The position numbers were made by a program, and so were the translations under genes. A stretch of DNA of 64,000 bases from Ornithodoros turicata (Eukaryota > Arthropoda > Arachnida > Ixodida > Argasidae): contig NW_026999346.1 in the NCBI RefSeq assembly GCF_037126465.1, forward strand, positions 1,926,565-1,990,564. The letters are read 5' to 3'. The notes under the pieces are model-generated. The model saw only the letters and a program-made list of their open reading frames with translations. It searched no databases and had not been told where the DNA came from. Of the stretch, positions 1 to 10,218 are shown piece after piece (the first letter of the stretch is position 1; the number at the start of each line of letters is the position of its first letter).

Positions 1-244
1 TACCAGAAATAATGCACACAGCTAATAATCATGTATCACCCTGAAAAGAATTAAATAACAACAAAAAGATAATTTAAAAAATGTGTGCACATATCTAACA
101 ACTCTACACATGAATATATACTATATATCTATACATCTATCAATATCTCTATCTATATCTATACACACACGTATACAATGTATACGCACTACATGTTTAT
201 ACTGCAACCTGTATGCATAACGGCAAAAGGTGGTAGGAAGGAAG
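1..244. other. AT-rich flank with TA/CT/AC simple sequence
   Basis: No gene is seen. Between about 112 and 185 the sequence is a degenerate run of ATCT, ATAT and ACAC units. It probably includes the 3' UTR of the minus-strand LINE remnant that starts just to the right, but no clear 3' end is visible. Confidence 0.5.
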
Positions 245-400
245 ACCTCACCGAGTCATTACGCACATACTGGCCAGGAGATGGCTTGTGAGGGCGGCTT
301 TGAACTTCTGTGGATCGTGAAGCAGGATTATGTTCGAGGAAAGAGCATTCCAAAGTTTGGCTGTGCGAGGAATGAAAGAATGAAGGGAGTAGTTATGGTG
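245..400 (-). pseudogene. C-terminal remnant of a non-LTR retrotransposon polymerase (different family from L1-L14)
   Basis: Read on the minus strand this segment carries the pattern R-x-x-K-L-W-N-A-L-S followed by F-K-x-A-L-x-x-x-L. That is the usual C-terminal signature ('RLWNSLP ... FK ... L') of CR1/Jockey/RTE-type LINE polyproteins, just after the RT domain. No RNase H and no stem-loop of the L1-L14 type is present, so it belongs to another family. Only about 45 residues remain. The R2-like element RA begins directly to the right on the other strand. The family call rests on one short motif. Confidence 0.45.
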
Positions 401-404
401 ACAA

Positions 405-1497
405 TGGACAAACCCACTGCTGCTACTTCTGACGTGATGCCCATGTCTGCTCCTCCACACAATTCAACTCAACCTGGAGGAAGCGCCATTGCTCCTACTT
501 CTGATGTCATCGTGTCTTACGGTCGTTGGAGTGAGTCTGAGTTGAGAGCATTGGCGAACATGGAGGTTACTCTGGGAGACCATCCGTTTATGAACCAGGA
601 ACTGTCCAAAAGGTTCCCAACGAGGTCCTTGATGAGTATCCGGATGCAGCGACATCAACTCCGCCGACTCCGCCGCTGGCCCGATTCGTAACGAGCTACC
701 AATGACCTTAGATGCGGGCGCTGTGCTCCAAGACTTCAGAGAGGCGGGAATATGCGACACCTCTCTAGCAGGTCGTGTGGCTACTGGGCCAATCTCTATG
801 AAGGATCCCTCTTACATCTTCTCCCACTTTGGACTCTCAGCGGGGACAAAGCCGTTTCACAGAAAACAGCAGACTCCTTCGAGCGCGCCAATTCCCAAGA
901 ATAGGGGAGAGAGGAAGCGCGCAAGATTCAACAATCATCAACGTCTGTATCGGCTCGGTCCTCGATCTTGCTACATCAACTGATGTCTGAACAGGAAGAT
1001 GAATCGGTGTCTATTTCCATCAAAGACATTCATGAGTATTATGATCCTCTCATGTCAGCCCCTACGAGGAATTACGGAATTGAATTGCCCTCGGCAACCA
1101 AAACATCCGTCAAAGTGATGCTTTTCCAACCTGAATAGGTAACGTGGGCCCTTAAGGGCATGAACAATAAGGCTGCTCCTGGCCCCGATCGACTCACTTT
1201 GAGTGACATTCGTGCCTTGCCAACGGGGATCCTATGTCACATCGTCAACAACTTTTTCGTCTATAAAAAGATCCCCGATGAGCTAAAACAGTCAAAGACG
1301 GTTTTTATCCCCAAGAAGAACTCGCCCAGGGCGGCGTCGGATGTCAGGCCAATAACGATATCGCCAATGTTGTGCCGACTGTACTCTCGTATGTCGTTGC
1401 GCAGGGTATCAACTACGAATGCCTTTCACCCCTGCAGGGAGGTTTTCAGGAGGACCGAGGTACCAGTACTAATCTGTTGGCCCTCCAGGCCATTATA
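405..1497 (+). pseudogene. R2-like retrotransposon RA, left part: Myb-like domain and start of RT
   Basis: Remains of a single-ORF R2-clade-like LINE. Around 505-680 is a Myb-like DNA-binding region (SYGRWSESELRALANMEV ... RSLMSIRMQRHQ), matching the one in RC at about 34860-35010. A spacer follows, then the RT opening with NNKAAPGPDRLTLSDI at about 1165-1210 and a fingers region with IPKKNSP. In R2-type elements the N-terminal zinc fingers and Myb domain bind the target and the RT performs target-primed reverse transcription. The zinc-finger part is missing here. Stops and frame changes occur at about 690, 1137 and 1400-1440, so it is dead. L1 interrupts it at 1497/1498, and the RT resumes at 7220 after a 13-bp target duplication. 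Confidence 0.75.
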
Positions 1498-1663
1498 TGA
1501 TGATGATAATTGGAGGTTTTTGGCGCAAAAGCGACTGAGACCATAGAGCGCCAAAAACTATGGTTGTAAATGACTCAACTTAGAAGTAAAAGTAAAAATG
1601 ATGGAATTAAGAGAGAGAAGCAAATCTAGACATAGAAGTGGATATAAAAAATTTAGCTAAAAG

Positions 1664-2896
1664 TTACAAGTTCCTAAGCATTCCTATATCTCTAAAGAAA
1701 CTCAAAATGTTCTCGAAAGGAACAAAAGGCTCATCACCCAGCAGAAGAGTTGGGTGAAGAGGTAAAAAGTACTTGTAGCACTCAGTAAAGTGACGATTTC
1801 GATGAGGTTCGTGTTTTGGACATGATATCAAAATATGTACAATAGAAATGGGCTCGTCACAGAGAGTGCACTGTGGCGGCTCCTCCCCACGAAGTAGAAA
1901 GCCGTGTGATAGGTAAGTGTGTCCAATTCTGAGCCTGTGCCACAGGACATCACAGATGCGGTGTTCCAATGTGTGCGTGTGATGACTGATGTGTGGCTTT
2001 ATCAGGTGAAGTTTGTTCTGTGTTTGTGAATCCCAGAATTCTTGCCATTTTGCGTTAATGGCGCATTCTAGCACCCGTCTGAAGTCGTGAAAGGGCATGT
2101 CAAATGGACTGATGTCTAAGGTAAGGGCTGCTGAAGCAGCTCGATCTGCCTGCTCGTTTCCTGGGATACCTATATGGCTGGGCACCCAGCAAAACGTTAG
2201 TCTGTAACCTCTATTTATGACTCTACTTACCAAGGAAAGCGCTCTCTTAACCAACAGATTCTTGGTTATCTGCAGACTGTGCAGGGCGTGTAGACAGGTC
2301 AGAGAATCTGTGTAGATTACAGCAGATCTAATGCTAGTTTGCAAGATAAAATTGAGGGCTAAGATAATTGCGTACACTTCGGCCGTAAAAATAGATGCGA
2401 CTGGATTTAGGCGATGCGACCTTGTCACTGCTGCAGAGACCATGGCACACGAAACGCTGCTAGAGGTTCGTGATCCATCTGTGTGTATTTCCAGGTGATC
2501 CCCAAAGGAGTGTTTCAATTCCTGAAACTGCTGTTGAAAAACAAGGGGCAAAGTAGCCTTCTTGTCATACTTTGTTAGGGAATAATTGTAGCCAGGTTTT
2601 GGCTGCCACGGGGGAACTTCCAGTCCGGATTCTAAGATCCAGGAATCCCGACAAGAGAAATCATAGAGTTCTTGATAGTGTGATACCCTCATGCTGAACG
2701 GACGTACAACTGATGATCTACTTATGAAAAGTCGACAAAACTGTGTACCCTGGACACAAGACAATGCAGGGTGTTGATGATAGCTTTTAATTTTAAGGGC
2801 GTAGAGAATACTGAGGTAGCAACGACGTCTCTCCAAAGACCATTCGTTGCACTCTACGTACAAACTCTCCCACTGGTGAGGTTCGGAAAGCTCCAA
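1664..2896 (-). pseudogene. L1 ORF2, C-terminal part: RT thumb, RNase H, CCHC
   Basis: Third segment of the L1 ORF2. After the RT thumb comes an RNase H domain with its metal-binding residues visible: D in HTDGSRTSSS, E in FTAEVYAIIL, D in VIYTDSLTCL, and D in the region after WVPSHIGIPGNEQADRA. RNase H removes the RNA strand during second-strand synthesis. A CCHC motif (CTLCDEPISIVHILISC) follows, then the family's C-terminal block ending in FFRDIGMLRNL. The segment overlaps the RT segment at 2793-2896 in another frame, so one frameshift lies there. Confidence 0.88.
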
Positions 2897-4007
2897 GAGC
2901 TAACCGTAGCCCTTGATGATGTATAGGGTCAATTAATTTAAGGACAGACGGTCGAGCGGAACCATATACTACAGAACCGTAGTCCATCTTGGACCTAATT
3001 ACTGAGATATATATTTTGTGCAGCATATCTCTGTCTGCTCCCCAGGTCTTGTGTGATATAACTTTCATCAAAGCCAACGATTTCATACATTTTGTCTTCA
3101 GTTCTTTGATGTGTGGCAAGAAAGTGAGTTTTTTGTCAAAGACCATTCCCAGGAATTTGTATTCGTCCTGGACTGCAAGGTCCCGACCATTGATGGACAG
3201 TGTTGGGCTTGGAAGTAGTCCTCTTTTCCTGGAAAATAGGACACACACAGTCTTTTCTGGGGAGAATTTAAATCCATTTTGGTCAGCCCATCCGACAAGT
3301 CTGTTTATCGTTAGCTGGAGCTGCCTCTCACATGTATTCAAATTTGTCGAGGAGTAGGAGATTTGCACATCGTCGACGTACAGCGAGTAAGACACAGAAG
3401 GAGGAATTGCGGTAGCTATTGAATTCATTTTCACAATAAAAAGAGTCACACTGAGAACTGAACCCTGAGGTACTCCGTTCTCCTGAACAAATGGCCTTGA
3501 CAGGGTAGAACCCAACTGTACCGTGAAGGTTCTCCCGTGAAGAAAATTGACGACACAACGTAAAAGTCGGCCTCTTATGCCTAAGGAATGCAAATCTCCT
3601 ATGATACCATACCGCCATGCAGTATCATACGCTTTTTCTAGATCAAAAAATACCGAGACACAGTGACTCCGCCTGACAAATGCCTCTCTGATTGCGGTTT
3701 CCAAGCGGACAAGATGGTCTGTAGTAGAACGCGCAGCTCGAAAACCGCATTGATTATTGTCTAGGCAGTTATTCACTTCGAGGTAATACACCAGCCTGTT
3801 ATTGACCATTCTCTCAAAAGTTTTTCCAATACAACTAGTGAGAGCAATGGGTCTATAGCTTGTAGGGTTTGATGGGTCCTTTCCTGGTTTCAGGAGAGGA
3901 ATTACTGTAGCGACCTTCCATGCTGACGGCATTTGCCCACTACCCCAGACGTCATTGAAAAACTTGAGCAAACCTTCTTTGGATTTTTCTGATAAATGGA
4001 CAAGCAT
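2793..4007 (-). pseudogene. L1 ORF2, middle part: reverse transcriptase
   Basis: RT domain of L1 ORF2. Fingers and palm motifs are visible in order: VIPLLKPGKD, SYRPIALTSCIGKTFERM, CGFRAARSTTDHLVRLE, FFDLEKAYDTAW (catalytic D), NGVPQGSVLS, and the catalytic SYSLYVDDVQIS. It would copy the element RNA at a nicked target. It is out of frame with the endonuclease segment across 4007-4046 and with the RNase H segment near 2880. L1 therefore cannot make a full ORF2 protein unless sequencing errors are responsible. Confidence 0.9.
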
Positions 4008-4045
4008 GGAGTAGGTGATTCGATCTGGGCCCGGAGCACTAACAT

Positions 4046-5473
4046 TTACTGATGATAGTGGCTGCAGGAGCGCTCACGGGCAGTGAAAGGTTGGTTATAT
4101 GCACAGTTCTCCTCTCCCGTTGTTGTGACAGTTCGCTGTTCTTCACGTCGCTTGACACTTAAGAATTTGTCTGTGTAATGGGAGGAATTTGATATATTGT
4201 GAAAGTGCTGACCCAATACATCAGCTTGTTCATTTAGACTCTGGCATGGAATTCCATTTACCTCAAGCAGAGGGACAGAAAAACTTCTGTACTCTCCTTT
4301 GATCTTTCTGATTCTGTCCCACACTATCTTTGATGGGGTCTTGTGCGTTAAAGACGAGACAAAATTGCGCCAGGAGGACCGTTTGGCCTGGCGCCGTGTC
4401 CACCTTGCCTTAGCACGTGCCTTTTTGAAAGTTAAGAGGTTCTGTGCTGTGGGATACCTACGAAAGACACCCCAAGCGCGATTTTGTTGCTTCCGTGTGT
4501 CCTCACAGTCCTTTGTCCACCACGGCTTTGGATGCCTTGGTAGACGGGAGGAGGTCTGCGGGATACTCTGAACAGCAGCTTCCAACATAACATTGGTAAT
4601 AAAATTATTGGTGTCCTCGATCGACATTCCATTAAAATATACTGGAGTGAACTCTGATTGTTCTTTGAATAAACTCCAGTTGGCTTTTCGGAGCTTCCAG
4701 CGAGGCTGACGTGTTGTTATTGTGCTTGTACTTGAAACATACGTCAACTTCACTGGGAAGTGATCACTGCCCATCGGATTTGTCATCGCTGCCCACGCAA
4801 TGTCTGGGAACAGCGATGGGCTGCAAAAGGACAAGTCAATGGCGGAGAAAGATTGTGTGACTGTATGGAGGTATGTTGGTGAACCTGTGTTAAGAAGACA
4901 TATGGGTCGAGCAAGTAAGATCCTCTCTAACATTTTCCCCCGACTATCGACTTTAGAGCTCCCCCAAAGATAGTTGTGTGCATTAAAGTCTCCCAAGACA
5001 ATGAAAGGAGGTGGGAGTTGCTCTAATACTTTCTCAATGTCCGCTTGTACTATTCTTTCTGAAGGAGGGAGGTACACAGAACAGACAGTTACAAGTTTGT
5101 TTAGACAGATTTGGACTGCAACAGCTTCTAGCTCGCTTGCAACAGATATATCTTTAGCCGGAAGTGACCGTGGTACGATCACAGCCACACCGCCAGCTGT
5201 TCGTGCGTTGTTCATGCGGTCTTTCCTAAACATGTTATAGTGCCTGAGGGGATTCATGTTTTGTGCACTCAGATAGGTTTCTTGTAGGCATGCACAAATA
5301 GTGTTATTCTTGTCTAGAATGTCATTAATATCTTCTAAATTGGAATAGAATCCTCGACAATTCCACTGCCAGATAACCTGGTCCATAGCAGGGAAAAGGA
5401 CGGGCAAAAGAAATAGAAGCGCATAACACTGAACAGTACCTCGGATGTGTGCGGACATTGACTGTCTTCTCAT
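4046..5473 (-). pseudogene. L1 ORF2, N-terminal part: AP-like endonuclease
   Basis: Endonuclease/exonuclease/phosphatase-fold domain that nicks target DNA. Visible catalytic signatures are IWQWNCRGFYSNLEDI (N), LQETYL (E), VLGDFNAHNYLWGS (D, N) and SDHFPVKL (D, H). I place the start at the ATG at 5473, 13 bases past the ORF1 stop; the open frame itself begins further upstream inside ORF1. The segment ends about 40 bases before the RT segment, with a change of frame. Confidence 0.88.
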
Positions 5474-5486
5474 GTTTGTATTGTGG

Positions 5487-6707
5487 TTAAGGGGGCTGTA
5501 CTCTAGGTGCAGGTACCTTTTGCTGATCTTTGGGTTTTGTACCCCTGCCTCTGCCCTTTTCCCTTTTCTCCATAGCCTGGGAAAAAGAAGGAAGACTCGA
5601 CGACGACTTCTGCGACGAGCAGTCATCGTCGTCGACGTCCATACTATGGCTTGCATTTAGAGGCGAGCACTGAGTGCTGTCCTCCCAGATGGAGAGGTTG
5701 CCAGCAGCCTCTACGGAAGCTGTTGCCACCTCGTTAGTACTACCAGCCACTTGGCTGGCAGCAGATACTGGAGGAGTGGACATTTCCATGTCCTTCTCCT
5801 TTTGTTGGGGAGCGTGGAGTGGAGGCCCAACGGTTTGGGTCTCCACGGACACTCTGAGGGGCGCCACTCCCCTGCGCACCACCTCAGAGAAAGAACCTTT
5901 CTTCTGGAACTCTAGTTGGGCCTTAGCTGCTTTGTATGAGATGTTCTGTTCCGTTCTAATCTTGAGGACTTGTTTTTCGTCTTGCCATCGAGGGCAGGGC
6001 CCACCCTGGCAGTTCACACATTTGAAGTCATTCTGACAGATTTCTGACATATGATCCTTTCCAGAGCATTTCGGGCATGTCGACTGTCCCCGACAAGTCT
6101 GCGAGCTATGCCCAAAGCGCTGGCATTTGAAACAGCGCTTCGGGTTGGGAATGAAAGGTCTAACGTGACAGTTGAGATAGCCGGCTTTTATGGTCGATGG
6201 GAGTGTGTGCCGCCTGAAGGAAAGGATTACATGTTTAGTGGGAATCTCTTTGTCCTCTCTGCGCATGGTTATTCTTTTTGCAGAAACAACACCCTCTTCC
6301 GTGAAACCGTCCTCAATCTCAGACTCTGAACAGTCCAGCAGCTCGTCTTGGGAGATCACGCCCTTCACTGTGTTTAGTGTTCTGTGAGGCGTTACCGTCA
6401 CAGGTATATCGCCAATCTGTTTCAGTGACTCTAAAGCTGTACTCTGCTGCTTGGTTTGAACCTCAATCTGGATATCCCCTGTACGAAGTTTCCTGGCCTG
6501 ATACGACTTCCCTATTGCTTGTTCGATAACTTTGGCTGTCACAAATGGTGATAACTTGCCTAAAGTACCAGTGTCATTTTCAGCATGAATTATCAAAAAC
6601 TTTGGAAACCACGTTCCCGCAGGTGTTTCTAAAAAATCCACTACTCGTCCTTCGGTGCGGAACCGTTTTCGGTCCCGATCGTTTCTTTTGGGGTTACGTG
6701 ATGCCAT
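5487..6707 (-). CDS. L1 ORF1: Gag-like RNA-binding protein with CCHC knuckles
   Basis: About 406 residues. I chose the ATG at 6707 (MASRNPKRND) because other copies have an ATG at the same place, while the open frame upstream runs into the 5' leader. The N-terminal third is basic and then fairly conserved (KFLIIHAEND ... GKSYQARKL). Zinc knuckles follow from CFKCQRFGHSSQTC and CPKCSGKDHMSEIC; the third, CVNCQGGPCPRW, is short of residues compared with L13 (the usual HPVYSRS stretch is missing). The C-terminus carries an acidic-serine motif (SMDVDDDDCSSQKSSSS) and an RGRG basic tail. It should coat the element RNA. The reading frame is open. Confidence 0.85.
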   Translation of the reverse strand: MASRNPKRNDRDRKRFRTEGRVVDFLETPAGTWFPKFLIIHAENDTGTLGKLSPFVTAKVIEQAIGKSYQARKLRTGDIQIEVQTKQQSTALESLKQIGDIPVTVTPHRTLNTVKGVISQDELLDCSESEIEDGFTEEGVVSAKRITMRREDKEIPTKHVILSFRRHTLPSTIKAGYLNCHVRPFIPNPKRCFKCQRFGHSSQTCRGQSTCPKCSGKDHMSEICQNDFKCVNCQGGPCPRWQDEKQVLKIRTEQNISYKAAKAQLEFQKKGSFSEVVRRGVAPLRVSVETQTVGPPLHAPQQKEKDMEMSTPPVSAASQVAGSTNEVATASVEAAGNLSIWEDSTQCSPLNASHSMDVDDDDCSSQKSSSSLPSFSQAMEKREKGRGRGTKPKDQQKVPAPRVQPP

Positions 6708-6939
6708 AAAATAATACACAATGTTCTGTGCAAATGCCCTGTCGTCCACCACGGAACCCAACCACGGGATCGCGCTCCACGCGATAACAGGTACGTTCGC
6801 ACTATACCCAAGTGCAGCTTCGCAAGAGGTGAAAGAACTGCACACGGTTGACCCTTGCCGCCAAAGAAGGTGAAATAAGAAAGAAGAAGAGAGGAGAGTG
6901 CAGAAAGAAAAAGTAGTGAAAAGTAGATGGCGACTAGCT

Positions 6940-7206
6940 GAATAATCCTGGCCGGGCCTTCCAGGACCACCCGACTATGGGAAGCAGGGGCCAAAGCAGT
7001 GTGTTGTTTTCCCGGAGGGGCCCCGAAGGGTCCAAACCAACCTCCGAGTCCACTCAACTGCCAGGATCCCCGTTTCCCCAGACACGGGAAAGCCACGCAC
7101 AGCTATACGTGGGGGTCTCCCTCCTGCGGCGACCCAACCGTGAGTGCAGGAGGGGGCTACTGCGGCTGCTGCCGGGCGATGGGGGCGCCAAGTTCCCGAC
7201 GCCGGG
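6940..7206 (-). promoter_or_regulatory. L1 5' leader with 9-bp stem hairpin
   Basis: GC-rich 5' untranslated leader of the LINE family, about 270 bases. It starts at the element 5' end (CCCGGCGTCGGGAACTTGGC read on the minus strand) and contains CCCTCCTGC pairing with GCAGGAGGG around an 18-base loop. By eye it is nearly the same in L2, L3, L8, L11 and L13. Non-LTR elements carry an internal promoter here; the precise promoter elements are not identified. Confidence 0.7.
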
Positions 7207-7715
7207 CCAGGCCATTATAAAGATTCTTAAAAAAACAGAAGAAGAGTTTTTACGCCGTCATCCTGGACGTTAAAAAGGCCTTCGACTGCGTGTCGCACGA
7301 GGCAATACTGGCAGCAGTACGGGGCAGAGATGTCCCTGAACACTACAGGTTGGTGTTGGAGGATCTGTACAAACGGTGTTCCACTATGTTTTTCTGGAAC
7401 GGCGGAACGGACGGAAGCAGGGTGCCCGTTACTCAGGGCATTAAACAAGGGGACCCTCTTTCGACGTTCCTCTTCAATGCCGTCCTTGACCCTTTCCTCC
7501 AACTAGCCAACCTGTCGGGCCTCGGGATACAGCTTGACGGTGTTCACGCAGCTGCGATGGCCTATCGCTGACGATGGTTTACTCTTCTCTTCGAGCCTGG
7601 AGGGATTAAAGTCTTTGGTCAGTATGACAGAACGGTACCTCGGTCAGGCTGGCTTGGTGTTGAGCCCTGCGAAGTCGCAATATTTTGGGTGGAGGTACAG
7701 CAGCGCATCTAAGTG
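7207..7715 (+). pseudogene. R2-like retrotransposon RA, right part: RT palm
   Basis: RA resumes after L1. The frame gives AVILDVKKAFDCVSHEAIL (RT motif A, catalytic D), VPVTQGIKQGDPLSTFLFNA (motif B) and, after a frame change at about 7565-7571, ADDGLLFSSSLEG (motif C) and LSPAKSQYFGW. The motif C tyrosine and the ADD sequence lie in different frames, which breaks the catalytic centre. The thumb, the zinc knuckle and the restriction-like endonuclease expected at the C-terminus of an R2-type protein are absent. The sequence changes to RB at about 7716. Confidence 0.8.
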
Positions 7716-8380
7716 GAAGCAACGTGTTCCCGGAAGCAACGTGTTACCGCCGTGGGTCCCGCTGGTGTGCCCGGTCCTCTCTCGTCCGGCGGGGCGGTCG
7801 GTCCGGCTTCGGGACCGGGCGCGACTGCTGCCGCAGGGGCTCCCTCTCCCAAAGATGGCCGGATGGACGCTACCTCTATAGTGGCGACGCCACTTCCCGA
7901 GTCCCTTCATTCGTTGGCTGAGCAGGTGCTCGCTACTGAGGAAGCCCACGAGGCGCCTAGTGACCTTAATTTACAGCACGGGTCACAAGACGAGGGGGCA
8001 TATATTAACGTATCTGTCCTTGCGGCAGAGCTCGCTGAGGCGGGTCTGACCCCTCCTGTGATAACTGCTACAAACAGCTTCAGCCACATGAATACCTGTG
8101 GCCTGCCCCATGAGGGCCTGTTGCCCCACGAGGGCCTGGACTCGGGAACTAGATCCAATCCATCCGGTGCGGCCGGTGGCCATGAGGGGCCTGCTGTGGC
8201 TGCGTGCCCGGTGCGGCCGTCCCGGCGGGCGGTGGTGGGCCGGGTACCTATGTGGTGTCCTATGGCCGCTCGACTATCGCTGAGATGCGTCTTCTGGCTA
8301 CCTTGGAACTGCAAGTAGGAAGCCATTCCTTTATTAACCAGGAGCTGTACGCCCTGCACCCCACTCGAACCTTGCAAAGC
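7716..8380 (+). pseudogene. R2-like retrotransposon RB: N-terminal spacer and Myb-like domain
   Basis: A second R2-like fragment fused directly to RA. It reads through an Ala/Gly/Pro-rich linker (AGVPGPLSSGGAVG ...) and an acidic stretch like the corresponding region of RC (LAEQVLATEEAHEAP versus LLAEALDLAGAVPP). After a frame change it reads into SYGRSTIAEMRLLATLELQV and SFINQELYALHPTRTL, the start of the Myb-like domain. L2 inserts at 8380. The continuation of RB is not seen in the window. Zinc fingers and all of the RT are missing. Confidence 0.65.
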
Positions 8381-10041
8381 TGATGATGATGATTGGTAGG
8401 TTTTTGGCGCAGCGACAACGAGGATCATAATGCGCCAAAAACTACGGTGTGATGAACTAGTTAAAAATTTGTAAGAATGAACTAGTTAAAACATTAAGAT
8501 CATGTAAAATACGTGAAAACCTAAAGTTCTCCGATATCCTAAAGTTCAGATATCCGATATCTCTAAAAAAATTCTAGACTGCATTAAAGTTTACCAGAGG
8601 CTCATCGCCCACTAAGAGGGCTATGTGCAGAGGAATTATCTGTCGGTACATCTCTTGAAAGTGGTGGCGACGGTGATGCTCATGTGTAGGGCAAGTGATC
8701 AAGATGTGGAGAATAGAAAGTGGTTGCCCGCAATGTGCACATTCAGGTGGGTCCTATCTACAGAGCAAGTATCTATGTGTAAGGTTTGTGTGGCCAATCC
8801 TCAGGCGGGACAGTACCACTTGGTGCAAGCGATCTGTAGTAACATGTGGAGGACGACGTTTAATCAAATGGAGCTTGTTGTGTTGGCGCATATCCTAGTT
8901 ACTCTGCCACTGCCTGTTAATTAGTTTCCTCAAGACTACCCTGAGGTTCTGGTGCGGAATCTCAAACGGTGTTGTGTCAGCTGATAGTGCTTCAGCAGCT
9001 GCCCTATCTGCACGCTGATTTCAGCTATACCCACATGACTGGAGACCCAACAAAGACATAACTGATGACCTATGTTGATTATTCTACTGCATAGGTGTTG
9101 GGCCCGTTGTACCAGGAGTTTTTTTTCGCGATCGCATGCTTCAAATAGCCTGGAGGCAACTGAGGCAGTCTGTGTAAATTACTGACGACTGAATGCTGGA
9201 TTGTAAAATGAAATTCAGTGCTACGATCACTGCATAAACCTCTGCGCTAAAGATACTGGAGAGACTATGAGATCTGGTGCACATGTCAGTGACTGCCGCA
9301 CACGAGACACTGGAAGCCGTTTTAGAGCCATCCGTATAAAAGGCAACATGGTCTCCAAACTGTTCCCTAACTGATAAGAATTCCTGTTCCAGCACAGCTG
9401 TGGTTTCACAGCTTCTCGTTTGTTGTATTTCAGTAAAGATGTATCTTTCCTGGGCAGCAGCTGCATGGAGGGATCCCACTACTTGCTTCAAGGACCATTG
9501 TGCCCTCAGAGAAGCCATAAGATTCCATCTCCTGTGAGAGCCGCATGCAGAAAGGAGGAGTTACAGAGGGCCTCTTCTCAAAAAGGTGTTGAAACCGGGT
9601 TGCTGTGATGCAGGGCTGAGCCGGATGATTTGGATAAGATTTTACCTACATTGCATAGGTGGAGGCAAGATAAAATCTGCGTTTCCCTAAGGACCACTCA
9701 TTGCTCTCCGCATATAAGCTCTCAACTGGGGATGTGCGAAAGGCTCCAAGCACTGTTCTCAGACCCTGATGATGAACAGGATCCAAATAATCAAGGACAG
9801 ATTTACTAGCTGATCCGTAAACGATAGCACCATAATCGAGTTTTGAGCGAATGCAAGACATGTAGATGCGGTGTAGAACCTCGTGGTCTGCGCCCCATGA
9901 TCTGTGAGACAAGACTTTGAGTAAATTGAGGGACTTCATACATTTTCCCTTTAGGTGCCTTATGTATGGTCTAAAAGTCAGCTTGCTGTCAAATTTGTGC
10001 TGGTGTTTGACAGTGATGTCCTGACCATTCATTTGGAGTGT
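8381..10041 (-). mobile_element. L2, 3' part: LINE RT thumb and RNase H remnant
   Basis: The 3' portion of L2, cut by L3 at 10041. It starts with the ATC-type tail and stem-loop (TGGCGCA 8405-8411, TGCGCCA 8431-8437). About 9141-9518 encodes an RNase H domain (AFYTDGSKTASSVSCA, IFSAEVYAVIVAL, VIYTDCLSCLQAI), and 9646-10041 the RT thumb (YGSASKSVLDYLDPVHHQGL). Many stops and frame changes mean it is not functional. The 15-bp duplication ATTCATTTGGAGTGT at 10027-10041 and 15861-15875 shows that L2 continues at 15861. Confidence 0.85.
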
Positions 10042-10218
10042 GATGATGATGATGATTGGGAGTTTACTGGCGCAACGACAACAAAGATCATAATGCGCCA
10101 AAACTCTGATGTGTAAAATAAATTTAATTTTAAAATATACTGATTGTTTTAAAAGGATAAAAAATATTCAAGTATTCAAAAGGTGTGTAAATCTCTGCGT
10201 AAAAGGGTAACTGTGAAA

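Larger units (their letters stand above)
1498..7206 (-). mobile_element. L1: full-length I-group-like LINE inserted in RA
   Basis: A complete element of 5709 bp. It is flanked by the 13-bp target duplication CCAGGCCATTATA at 1485-1497 and 7207-7219, which rejoins the R2-like element RA. Reading leftwards it has the GC-rich 5' leader (7206 to about 6940), Gag-like ORF1, ORF2 (endonuclease, RT, RNase H), a short 3' UTR, the 3' stem-loop (TGGCGC at 1521-1526 pairing with GCGCCA at 1548-1553) and an ATC-repeat tail. ORF1 is open; ORF2 has two frame breaks. It is only moderately similar in protein to L13, so it is a separate subfamily. Confidence 0.93.

Noticed and set aside
6960..7220. Plus-strand open frames (MCCFPGGAPKGPNQPPSPL and MGSRGQSSVLFSRRGPEG types) repeated in all 5' leaders
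   Set aside because: They recur only because the leader DNA is conserved. They lie antisense to the element and change or lose their ends from copy to copy.
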